Assembly: GCF_003946205.1 (NCBI RefSeq)
Contig: NZ_RHOS01000007.1
Location: 1-64,000, forward strand
Source of the DNA: Companilactobacillus keshanensis
GTDB taxonomy: Bacteria; Bacillota; Bacilli; Lactobacillales; Lactobacillaceae
Reading direction: 5' to 3'
Length of the DNA stretch: 64,000 nt
Under the pieces are notes generated by a model, which saw nothing but the letters and a program-made list of their open reading frames with translations, ran no database searches and was not told the DNA's origin. The position numbers and the translations under genes were made by a program. Positions 7,278 to 14,831 of the stretch are shown here, one piece after another (positions within the stretch are counted from its first letter, which is position 1; every line of letters starts with the position of its first letter).

Positions 7278-8297
7278 TTAATCTGATGATTGTGGGTCAA
7301 AAGCATCACGTAGACCATCACCTAGTAAGTTGGTAGCAATCATGATGATACTCAAGATAATTGCTGGAGCCCACATTTGATATGGTAGGAATCTGAAGGC
7401 TTTTTGACCATCAGATAACAATGTACCTAATGATGCATTTGGTGCAGGGATACCAATACCAATGAAACTCAAGAAGGCTTCAAAGAAGATCGCATTTGGA
7501 ATTGTAAACATTGTCTGAATAATGATTGTTGAAGATAAGTTAGGGATCAGATGTTTTGTAGCAATTTTAGTTGATGACTCACCTAGTGTACGTGCAGCTA
7601 GAACGTATTCTTGCTCTTTAAGCTGGAATGTCTGTGCACGGATCAGACGGGCCATTGTGACCCAATCAGTAATAGCGATAGCTAGAACAATTGAGATAAG
7701 ACCAGGTTTTAAGATGATCATCATCAAAATAACCACGATCAAGTTAGGAACTGAAGAAACTATTTCAACGATACGTTGCATAACGTTATCAGTCATTCCA
7801 CCTTTCCAACCTGAAACGATACCGTAAGGGATACCGATCAATAGATCAACTAAAGTAGCCAAGACAGCAACGATAAGTGAAAGACGAGTACCATAGATAA
7901 TTCTTGATAAAAGATCACGGCCAAGATAATCAGTACCAAGCAGATAGTGGGTACCTTTAGGAGCGTGAACCTGGGCATAGGCATCGACCATTTTTCCACC
8001 CATGTTTTGATAACCGTTAAATCCTGGAATATTCAAGTTACCTAATTTTGGAGGAAGGTTAGATAGGGTAGCATGTTGAGCATTAGGGTTATATGGTGCA
8101 ATTATTGGAGCAAAAACAGAGATAAAGACAATAATTGTTAGCAGTGTTAAACAAACGACAGCTACTTTATTTTTGAAAAGACGACGACGAACATCTTGCA
8201 TATAAGTTAGAGCGGGTGTGCCGATCTTTTCTTGTTCCTTATTACCCGCATTATTTAAGAATTTGAATTTATCCTTGGGTATTTGAGGAATTTCCAT
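7278..8297 (-). CDS. oppC: Oligopeptide ABC transporter permease OppC
   Basis: The 339-residue membrane protein has a long cytoplasmic N-terminus, a first TM segment near residues 45-68, a large external loop and five further TM segments. The EAA-type contact loop to the ATPases lies in EQEYVLAARTLGESSTKIA. The N-terminal extension and LGTDYLGRDLLSRIIYGTR are hallmarks of OppC/DppC. It pairs with OppB to form the channel. Start codon and oppB stop overlap by one base. Confidence 0.95.
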   Translation of the reverse strand: MEIPQIPKDKFKFLNNAGNKEQEKIGTPALTYMQDVRRRLFKNKVAVVCLTLLTIIVFISVFAPIIAPYNPNAQHATLSNLPPKLGNLNIPGFNGYQNMGGKMVDAYAQVHAPKGTHYLLGTDYLGRDLLSRIIYGTRLSLIVAVLATLVDLLIGIPYGIVSGWKGGMTDNVMQRIVEIVSSVPNLIVVILMMIILKPGLISIVLAIAITDWVTMARLIRAQTFQLKEQEYVLAARTLGESSTKIATKHLIPNLSSTIIIQTMFTIPNAIFFEAFLSFIGIGIPAPNASLGTLLSDGQKAFRFLPYQMWAPAIILSIIMIATNLLGDGLRDAFDPQSSD

Positions 8298-9229
8298 TAG
8301 TCATTACCTCCATTTCCTAGTCTGATTCTTGGATCAATAAGTACATATAAAATATCAACAACTAAGAAGACTAAAATCAATAAGAATGAATAGAAGATCG
8401 TTAGTCCCATGATAGTTGGGTAGTCATTAGTTGTAATTGATTTAACGAACTGTTCACCGATACCAGGGATTGAGAAGATATTCTCAACAACCATTGAACC
8501 AGTCATAGTTGAAACAGCCATAGGTCCAATAATAGTAACGATTGGGATCAATGAATTACGTAGGGCATGTTTGATAACGACTTGCCATTCAGAATTACCT
8601 TTTGACTTAGCAAGTTCGATATAGTCACTACTCAAAACATCAACCATTTCAGTTCTCATAAACCGAGCAACATTACCTAAAGGCAACGCAGCCAAAGCGA
8701 TTGTTGGTAGAACACTTGATTGGAAATTGTCCCAGAGAGCAACTGGGTAAATGTGCCATTTGTAGGCTAGATAAAATTGTAGTAAAACGGCCAAAACAAA
8801 TGATGGAATGGAGATTCCTAAAATTGATACAAAAGTTGCTAGTGTATCGACCCATGAATTTTTTCTGATGGCAGCAACGGCACCAAGTAAGATACCAAGA
8901 ATAGTACCAAGTACCATAGCTTGAGCACCAATTTGCATTGAAGGTGCTAAACGTTGGCCAATTAGTTGTGTAACAGGTTCGTTGTTAAATTGGAATGAAG
9001 TTCCAAGATTTCCTTGGAATAATCCACCTATATAACGAATATATTGAATAAATATTGGTTGATCCAATCCATATTGTGCTTTAACGATTGCTAATTGATC
9101 TGGTGAAAGACGATTCTGATTAGAGAACGGTGTACCAGGTAGCATCTTCATTAAAAAGAAGGTGATCGAAGCAATTATGAATAGGGTCAAAAACAGGTAA
9201 AGAATTCTTTTGAGAATATATTTTGCCAT
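8297..9229 (-). CDS. oppB: Oligopeptide ABC transporter permease OppB
   Basis: The 310-residue permease begins with the typical MAKYILKRILYLFLTLFII membrane helix. The conserved LPGTPF loop follows, and an EAA motif in YIELAKSKGNSEWQVVIKHA. The YGLDQPIFIQYIRYI segment is diagnostic of OppB/DppB. It follows oppA by 21 bases and shares one base with oppC. Confidence 0.95.
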   Translation of the reverse strand: MAKYILKRILYLFLTLFIIASITFFLMKMLPGTPFSNQNRLSPDQLAIVKAQYGLDQPIFIQYIRYIGGLFQGNLGTSFQFNNEPVTQLIGQRLAPSMQIGAQAMVLGTILGILLGAVAAIRKNSWVDTLATFVSILGISIPSFVLAVLLQFYLAYKWHIYPVALWDNFQSSVLPTIALAALPLGNVARFMRTEMVDVLSSDYIELAKSKGNSEWQVVIKHALRNSLIPIVTIIGPMAVSTMTGSMVVENIFSIPGIGEQFVKSITTNDYPTIMGLTIFYSFLLILVFLVVDILYVLIDPRIRLGNGGND

Positions 9230-9250
9230 ATTTAATCTCCCTAACTTTAG

Positions 9251-10885
9251 TTATTTTTTATAGACGGTAACAAGGTTATAACCGCCATTTGGTGAAATAC
9301 GATAATTTTCAACATTAGATTTAGTCAAGTTTGCCTGGTTTAGTTGATAAAGAACAACTGCACCTTGATCTTCAGTTAAGATCTTAGTTGCATCAAGCAT
9401 ATCTTGCCATCTGGCACTTTCATTGTTTGCATCAGTAGTGGAACTCTTCTTAACTAAGGCATCGTAAGCTTTATTAGAGTACTTACCATCATTAATTGAA
9501 CTATCAGATGTAAAACAGTCTAAGAAGCTGACAGGATCTGGGAAGTCAGCTGTCCAAGCTGAAACGACCATGTCAAAGTCACCGCTGATTGATTTATCTA
9601 AACGTGACTTGAATGGAACATTTTGCAAGGAAACTTTAATTCCAGGTAGGTTCTTTGATAATTGACCTTGAAGGAATTCATCTTGTTTCTTAGCTGCATC
9701 AGTATCATCACCCAAAATAGTAAAGCTGAGATCTTTTTGACCAGTCTCTTTTATTCCTTCTTTCCAAAGTTTCTTGGCAAGTTTAGGATTATATTCTGAA
9801 TATTTATTTACTGAGTCTAAGGTCTTTTCCTTAGTAAAATCTGTACCAGTCTTAGGGTTGTAAGACATCTTCTCTGGTACTAGTGTATCCTCGATACTAC
9901 CGGTCTTACCTAAGATGTTTTCAGTTAATTGTTTACGGTCGATCGACATTGAAATGGCTTGTCTGATCTTTTTATTTCTAAAGAATTTATATTTCTTTTG
10001 ATTTAATTCCAAATAATAGTTACTTGCGGTTTGTTCAGAGCTGAATGATTTATAACTTGAAACCTGACGAGCAGTGTCACCACTGATTTGTTGAAGACGG
10101 TTGATACGGTTAGTATCGTAAAGATTCAAACCAGTATTTGCATCTTTTACAACGTAGTATTCAAGTTTATTCAATCTAACTTTTTTAGCATTCCAATATT
10201 TATTATTTTTAACTTCAGTCCAGTTGTTGTCAGAAACATTCCATTTAATTAACTTAAATGGACCATTTAAGACCATACCAGTACTCTTTAAACCATATTG
10301 TTTACCAGCCTTCTCGACAGCTGGCTTATATAATGGTAGGAATGGTGAATTTACCACCAAGGTATTGAAGTATGGAATTGGTGAATCTAGATCAACTTGG
10401 ATCTTATATTTATTTAGTGCCTTTATCCCCAAAGTGTTGACCGGTTTCTTACCGGCACTAATTTTATCAGCATTTTTTATTCCACTATAAATGTAGGCAT
10501 ATTCAGAAGCTGTTTTTGGATCAACAGTTCTGCGCCATGCGTAAACGAAATCCTGGGCCGTTACGGGTTTACCGTTAGACCATTTGGTATGTCGCAGTTC
10601 AATCGTATAGGTTTTACCATTATTAGTTGGTTTAACGATCTTTTTTGCAACAGCGGGTTGCAATTTTTTACCGTCAAATCGGTATAAACCTTCCATTGTA
10701 TTGGATAGATTTTGCGAACCGATGACATCGGTATTCATTGATGAGTCCATAGTTGCGATAACATCATTTGAACTGATGGCAAGTGTTTTCTTGTCATCTT
10801 TTTCGGTATTAGAACCGCAGCCAGACAAAATCAGCGCTATCGCAAAGAGCGGAAATAGTGCTAACAAATACTTTTTAAATTTCAT
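9251..10885 (-). CDS. oppA: Oligopeptide-binding lipoprotein OppA
   Basis: The 544-residue SBP family 5 protein has a lipoprotein signal peptide with lipobox LSGC (Cys23), so it is anchored outside the membrane. The typical WSNGKPVTAQDFVYAWRR block near residue 100 identifies the peptide-binding family. It captures peptides for OppBCDF. It is the first gene of the operon; AGGGAGG lies 8 bases before the ATG. That GGGAGG is a perfect complement to the CCUCCC in the loops of the neighbouring candidate sRNAs B and C, a suggestive but unspecific match. Confidence 0.95.
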   Translation of the reverse strand: MKFKKYLLALFPLFAIALILSGCGSNTEKDDKKTLAISSNDVIATMDSSMNTDVIGSQNLSNTMEGLYRFDGKKLQPAVAKKIVKPTNNGKTYTIELRHTKWSNGKPVTAQDFVYAWRRTVDPKTASEYAYIYSGIKNADKISAGKKPVNTLGIKALNKYKIQVDLDSPIPYFNTLVVNSPFLPLYKPAVEKAGKQYGLKSTGMVLNGPFKLIKWNVSDNNWTEVKNNKYWNAKKVRLNKLEYYVVKDANTGLNLYDTNRINRLQQISGDTARQVSSYKSFSSEQTASNYYLELNQKKYKFFRNKKIRQAISMSIDRKQLTENILGKTGSIEDTLVPEKMSYNPKTGTDFTKEKTLDSVNKYSEYNPKLAKKLWKEGIKETGQKDLSFTILGDDTDAAKKQDEFLQGQLSKNLPGIKVSLQNVPFKSRLDKSISGDFDMVVSAWTADFPDPVSFLDCFTSDSSINDGKYSNKAYDALVKKSSTTDANNESARWQDMLDATKILTEDQGAVVLYQLNQANLTKSNVENYRISPNGGYNLVTVYKK

Positions 10886-11020
10886 TACTTAACCTCCCTA
10901 AAAGCATCACAATAATTAGAGTACACCATAAAACATTAAATACAAGAACTTTTTATTAAAAAACCTCTAATATTTTGTTAAAGGATAATAAAATGTTGTA
11001 TAAAATGCCTAAAACATTAT

Positions 11021-11172
11021 TTTAGGAGTGTTCCGCCGAAGGCTACGAGTGATTCCATCTGTTACGCGACCGAATCCGGTCTTGGTCTGGAGTCTCGATT
11101 TTGAGATTTGCTTTCGCAAATCTCAGAATCGTCGGTGGAGTATGAACGGGTTTACCGTTCGACTCCTTTTTC
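11021..11172 (+). repeat. Structured intergenic repeat, type A (copy A1)
   Basis: Outer arms AGGAGT and ACTCCT close the element. Inside lie a 16-bp stem CGATTTTGAGATTTGC / GCAAATCTCAGAATCG around TTTC and a stem GAACGG / CCGTTC near the 3' end. The skeleton (ATTCCATCTGTT, GCGACCG, GGTCTGG, the GCAAA hairpin, AATCGTCGGTG, TATGAAC) recurs inverted at 31725-31893, with paired changes that keep the stems. It is richer in GC than the flanking DNA. A facing B-type copy follows. Confidence 0.65.
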
Positions 11173-11189
11173 TGTAGTTATATACAATA

Positions 11190-11230
11190 AAATGGCCATA
11201 TCCCTTTTTAATTTGAGATATAGCCATTTA
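11190..11230. terminator. Hairpin between repeats A1 and B1
   Basis: AAATGGCCATATC and GATATAGCCATTT pair with one mismatch; T-rich loop and A/T flanks. It could end transcription from hflX on the minus strand. Confidence 0.45.
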
Positions 11231-11276
11231 AAATACCAATTTATATTCTTAGTTATTTTCTTTTATAATAGGGCAA

Positions 11277-11459
11277 CAATCGAGCCGGAGGGAAGAGGGA
11301 TTTCTCCGGCAGTAAAAATTCCGTTGGACATCGTAGACGCCTTACGGAATGGACGTATTTCGAGATTTGCGAAAGCAAAGCTCAAAATCGAGGTACGAGA
11401 CCTTGGATCGGACCGGTCCTACTGCAGGCGAATACCTCTCTCCCGTAGGCGACTATTCT
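11277..11459 (-). repeat. Structured intergenic repeat, type B (copy B1)
   Basis: Read on the minus strand this copy contains the GCAAA hairpin (TTTTGAGCTTTGC / GCAAATCTCGAAAT), then AATACGTCC. A stem ATTCCGT / ACGGAAT and a CCGGAG / CTCCGG stem follow. It overlaps the hflX stop codon. The same order of stems, with compensating base changes, is found at 31448-31580. The A-then-B facing pair here repeats as a unit at the second locus. Confidence 0.65.
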
Positions 11460-12727
11460 GAAACAAACTCTCCATATTCAGCCATTTCATCTGGACTAAG
11501 ATTAGCTGTGATCAATGAGCCTTCATTTAGAAATTCCTTTTTGATAACTTGAGAAGTTCGCAATACTTGTTCGGCAATTTTTTGTTTATCGTAGGGGATC
11601 ATAAGATCTACCGTTTTAAAGTCAGAATACAATTTTTTCTTGATCAGATTTACTAAGGTTTCAATTGATTTCTTATCTATTGCTGAATAGTAGATATTGT
11701 CTCCTTCGATACTTGGAAATTGTTGATCAGGTTTAAGATCGGCCTTATTGAAGGCATAAATCATTGGCTTATCTTTAACTCCAACTTCTTTAAGCGTCTT
11801 TTCAGTAACTTCAAGCATATTTCTCCAGTGTTCATCACTAACATCAATAACTTGAACTAATAAGTCAGCTTCCTTAGCTTCCTTTAAAGTTGTCTTAAAA
11901 GACTCAATCAAATTATGTGGCAATTTGCTAACGAAACCAACAGTATCTGATAGGAGAAAACTGGTATTGTCTTCTAAATCAATTTTTCTAACACTAGTGT
12001 CCAATGTTGCAAAAAGCATATCTTTTTCAAATACTTTACGATCGTCAGAATCTTCTTTGTTAAAGCTCAATATTCCATTCATAGTTGTGGATTTACCGGC
12101 ATTTGTATAGCCAACTAATGAAACTAGTGGCATAGTCGTGTTAGTACGTCTTCTGCTTTGAACATCGATCGTTTGATCGACTGTTTTTAGTTGATCTTTT
12201 AGATAGGTAATACGTTTGCGGATCACACGACGATCTAATTCTAGTTTTGTTTCACCAGCACCACGGTTAGCTAGACCACCTGAGGAAGATTGCTGATCCA
12301 GCGGATTACCTGATGGATGGATCCTTGGAAGTTGATATTGTAGTTTGGCAATTTCAACTTGTAATTTAGCTTGTTTAGTATGTGCACGATTAGAGAAAAC
12401 CTGTAGGATCAGTTCTGTTCGGTCCATGAAACTCAACTTAGTTTCCTTTTCGAGGTTTCTGATTTGTGATGGAGTTAATTCATCATTTAAGACGATAGTT
12501 GTAACATCATCAGCATTGGCAATTTCTTTGATTTCGGTAACTTTACCAGAACCAAAATAAGTTTTGGCACTGACACTGTTGACGTTTTGCTTGATGACGT
12601 CAGCGACTTCCATATTGTTTGCTTCAACTAATGAAGCTAGTTCTTCCATTGTATATTCGAAATCAGGCTGTAGATGACTAACCCCGGCAACAATAACGCG
12701 TTCTTTTGTATTATTTAATTCTTTCAT
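11453..12727 (-). CDS. hflX: Ribosome-associated GTPase HflX
   Basis: The 424-residue protein has the HflX N-terminal domain ending in a glycine-rich linker SSSGGLANRGAGETKLELDR, then a TRAFAC GTPase domain with P-loop GYTNAGKST (206-214). A switch region DTVGFVSKLPH and NKAD follow. HflX splits or rescues stalled 70S ribosomes under stress. Start ATG 12727 is chosen because AGGAGGA lies 3-4 bases upstream; an earlier in-frame ATG (12748) has no ribosome site. The last codons run into repeat B1. It is transcribed alone. Confidence 0.92.
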   Translation of the reverse strand: MKELNNTKERVIVAGVSHLQPDFEYTMEELASLVEANNMEVADVIKQNVNSVSAKTYFGSGKVTEIKEIANADDVTTIVLNDELTPSQIRNLEKETKLSFMDRTELILQVFSNRAHTKQAKLQVEIAKLQYQLPRIHPSGNPLDQQSSSGGLANRGAGETKLELDRRVIRKRITYLKDQLKTVDQTIDVQSRRRTNTTMPLVSLVGYTNAGKSTTMNGILSFNKEDSDDRKVFEKDMLFATLDTSVRKIDLEDNTSFLLSDTVGFVSKLPHNLIESFKTTLKEAKEADLLVQVIDVSDEHWRNMLEVTEKTLKEVGVKDKPMIYAFNKADLKPDQQFPSIEGDNIYYSAIDKKSIETLVNLIKKKLYSDFKTVDLMIPYDKQKIAEQVLRTSQVIKKEFLNEGSLITANLSPDEMAEYGEFVSE

Positions 12728-12964
12728 AAATCCTCCTGGTGGCACCAAAACCCCAGGGTATTAATGCCGTTTAATTATTTGTTTGAAATATGGGTTTTTC
12801 TTAATCTCATTTCTAACCACATGTGTAAGGTCCATCCTTTCGATAGTCTGTTTAAATAATAACATGGATTTATAAAACTCACCATAATAGGAAGAAAGAC
12901 GATCAACCTTTTGTTTTAAATAGCTTTTCTGTATGATTTTATGTATGGGAAGGGAGTATTAAAC

Positions 12965-13666
12965 TTGAAAAATTATCGAACTAGAAAAGAATTAAAAAGG
13001 GAAGTTAAAATTTTATTGAAAAAAGATTTAGGTCAAGCATTAATGCTTTATTTGATAATGATCCTTTTAAGTATAGCTAATATTTTTTATTCAAAATCAG
13101 AAACTAGTGCTGCAACTTTAACTTATGATCCCGCAACTTTATATCTGCACTCATTTAAACTAGTCTCTACTGGCGGAATCATTGGCATAATTCTTATAGT
13201 TTTATTTTTATCAGTGTTTTTCAGAAGTCTTGATTGGTTAAGAAATCCAGATTTAGATTTTTCACCATTAAAGAGTAATTTTACGTATTATCGTAATCCA
13301 GACTGGTGGCATTTGATAGTTATCTATATAATCAAAAGGTTTTTCATAATTTTATGGTTATTATTATTAGTTTTCCCAGGATATATTAAGATCTGTTCTT
13401 ATTCACAAGCATATTTCATTTATAAAGACGTTCAAGCAAAAGGTGATGGTGATAAATATGCTTTTACTGATTATATTACTAAAAGTCGTCAGTTGATGGA
13501 TGGAAATAAATGGCGTTATTTTGTTTTACAACTTAGTTATATCGGCTGGTACCTTTTAGGATATATCACTTTTGGGATAGCCTTGATCTGGGTAATTCCT
13601 TATGTATGTATGACTAATGCTAATTTTTATAAAGATTTAGTTGAGCGAAATCCTGATATTATTTAG
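12965..13666 (+). CDS. DUF975-family integral membrane protein
   Basis: The 233-residue protein has about four to five TM segments and the DUF975 tail (ITKSRQLMDGNKWRYFVL, then LSYIGWYLLG and WVIPYV). I place the start at TTG 12965 because GGGAAGGGAG lies 7-9 bases upstream and family members begin with a short N-terminus followed by TRKELK; the in-frame ATG at 12941 lacks a ribosome site. The biochemical role of DUF975 proteins is unknown. It is divergent from hflX and 47 bases upstream of an immunity-like gene. Confidence 0.8.
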   Translation: MKNYRTRKELKREVKILLKKDLGQALMLYLIMILLSIANIFYSKSETSAATLTYDPATLYLHSFKLVSTGGIIGIILIVLFLSVFFRSLDWLRNPDLDFSPLKSNFTYYRNPDWWHLIVIYIIKRFFIILWLLLLVFPGYIKICSYSQAYFIYKDVQAKGDGDKYAFTDYITKSRQLMDGNKWRYFVLQLSYIGWYLLGYITFGIALIWVIPYVCMTNANFYKDLVERNPDII

Positions 13667-13713
13667 TTGGCTATTTGCCAATTAAAATTTTGATATTTTT
13701 AGAGGAAATATGT

Positions 13714-13950
13714 ATTGAAAATAAGGGTAAAGAAGCAATGCACAGTTTATATAATAGTCTGTCTAAATCAAAGAATCCTAAGCTGGATAACATCAAAGAA
13801 GTACTTCTAAGGTCATATGGTAAATCTGATGATGATAAAGAAGACCCAGCCTTAATGCAAAGAGTTGCGTATTTCATTTATGCTGATGGATTAGATAAGA
13901 GAGTGCATTTTAAAAATTGGAATCTGCTTATGCAGGTTCTTTTTTTTTAA
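13714..13950 (+). CDS. Enterocin A-type bacteriocin immunity-like protein, possibly shortened
   Basis: The 78-residue sequence resembles the enterocin A immunity family: MHSLYNSLSKSKNPKLDNIK, a variable loop, then ALMQRVAYFIYADGL. Family length is about 90-100 residues. The natural N-terminus aligns with codon ATT at 13714, which has AGAGGA 7 bases upstream; the only in-frame ATG (13738) has a poorer site. The last codons (NLLMQVLFF) are encoded by a Rho-independent terminator hairpin, so the original C-terminus has probably been lost. No bacteriocin precursor is adjacent. It sits just upstream of a BceAB-type peptide-resistance exporter. Confidence 0.55.
   Translation: MENKGKEAMHSLYNSLSKSKNPKLDNIKEVLLRSYGKSDDDKEDPALMQRVAYFIYADGLDKRVHFKNWNLLMQVLFF
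13920..13949 (+). terminator. Terminator overlapping the 3' end of the immunity-like gene
   Basis: AATCTGC and GCAGGTT (with a G-U pair) around TTAT, followed by nine T. The open reading frame ends inside its T-run. Confidence 0.7.
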
Positions 13951-13959
13951 GAAGTAGTC

Positions 13960-13989
13960 TCTTACAAATTTGTAAGAAGTTGTAAGAAG
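13960..13989 (+). promoter_or_regulatory. Operator of the BceAB-type exporter: palindrome and tandem repeat
   Basis: TCTTACAAATTTGTAAGA (13960-13977) is a perfect palindrome. TTGTAAGAAG is repeated in exact tandem (13970-13979, 13980-13989). A 10-bp tandem period fits an OmpR-type response regulator such as BceR; the regulator is not encoded in this window. The exporter gene starts 62 bases downstream. Confidence 0.45.
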
Positions 13990-14051
13990 AATCAAACGAC
14001 TTTAATAGCTAATTTTCTTAAGATAGATATATCAAATGGAGGAGAGATCAA

Positions 14052-14804
14052 ATGCAAAAAATCGTAGAAGTAAAAAATATCGAAAAAATATATGGTAAGG
14101 CAGGAGAAAAGCAATATAAAGCTTTATCAGATGTTAATTTTGAAGTTGAACCTGGTGAGTTTGTTGGCATCATGGGGGCATCTGGTTCCGGTAAAACAAC
14201 TTTATTGAACATTTTATCTACTTTAGATACTCCAACAAGTGGTCAAGTTCATATTGGTGGACAAGACATAACTAAATTAAATACTAATGAAATGGCCGAT
14301 TTTCGTGCCAATAAAATTGGTTTCATTTTTCAAGATTTTAACTTACTAGAGAATTTGACAGCTTATGAAAACATTGCCTTGCCATTAGCTTTACAAAATA
14401 CGGATTCCAAAAAAATTGATCCAGCAGTTATGAGTATTTCTAAAAAATTAGGTTTAACTGATATTTTGAATCACTATCCAACTGAATTATCAGGAGGTCA
14501 AAAACAAAGGGTTGCCGCCGCTCGTGCTTTAGTTCATGATCCAGCAATTGTCTTTGGCGATGAGCCAACTGGAGCCCTTGATTCAAAGAGTGCTCGTGCT
14601 CTATTAGATACTATGAGCAAAATCAATCATGAAGATAATGTCTCAATTCTTCTAGTTACACATGATCCATTTTCAGCTAGTTATTGTGATCGTATCATCT
14701 TTATAAAAGATGGTGAGATCGGACAAGAATTGAAGAGGGATGATCATACTCGTGGTGAATTTTATCAAGAAATATTAGATTCATTAGGAACATTTGCAGA
14801 ATAA
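14052..14804 (+). CDS. BceA-type ABC transporter ATPase
   Basis: The 250-residue ATPase has Walker A GASGSGKT (42-49), Q-loop FIFQDFNLLENLT, signature LSGGQKQR (146-153) and Walker [13 protein letters not shown] (166-177). The sequence style is that of the MacB/LolD-like group paired with FtsX-domain permeases. With the next gene it forms a BceAB-type system that removes cell-wall-active peptide antibiotics from their lipid targets. GGAGGAG lies 5 bases upstream of the ATG. The neighbouring immunity-like gene fits an antimicrobial-peptide defence locus. Confidence 0.88.
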   Translation: MQKIVEVKNIEKIYGKAGEKQYKALSDVNFEVEPGEFVGIMGASGSGKTTLLNILSTLDTPTSGQVHIGGQDITKLNTNEMADFRANKIGFIFQDFNLLENLTAYENIALPLALQNTDSKKIDPAVMSISKKLGLTDILNHYPTELSGGQKQRVAAARALVHDPAIVFGDEPTGALDSKSARALLDTMSKINHEDNVSILLVTHDPFSASYCDRIIFIKDGEIGQELKRDDHTRGEFYQEILDSLGTFAE

Positions 14805-14831
14805 AGAATATAAATCAAAGGGGAAAGAAAA

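Larger units (their letters stand above)
10886..11452. other. 567-bp intergenic region: oppA promoter zone plus structured repeats A1 and B1
   Basis: The first 135 bases (10886-11020) are AT-rich and must hold the oppA promoter; no consensus pair stands out. The remaining stretch is two facing, hairpin-rich GC-richer repeats (A1, B1) around a central hairpin, described in separate entries. The small reading frames crossing it run through palindromes and have no plausible ribosome site. Confidence 0.6.

Noticed and set aside
8673-8855. Antisense ORFs within opp, nhaC, ilv and ATPase genes
   Set aside because: They follow codon patterns of the sense genes, lack ribosome sites and have no recognisable domains.
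11108-11552. Small plus-strand ORFs across repeats A1/B1 and the hflX end
   Set aside because: They are translations of palindromic repeat DNA and antisense of hflX, with no ribosome site.
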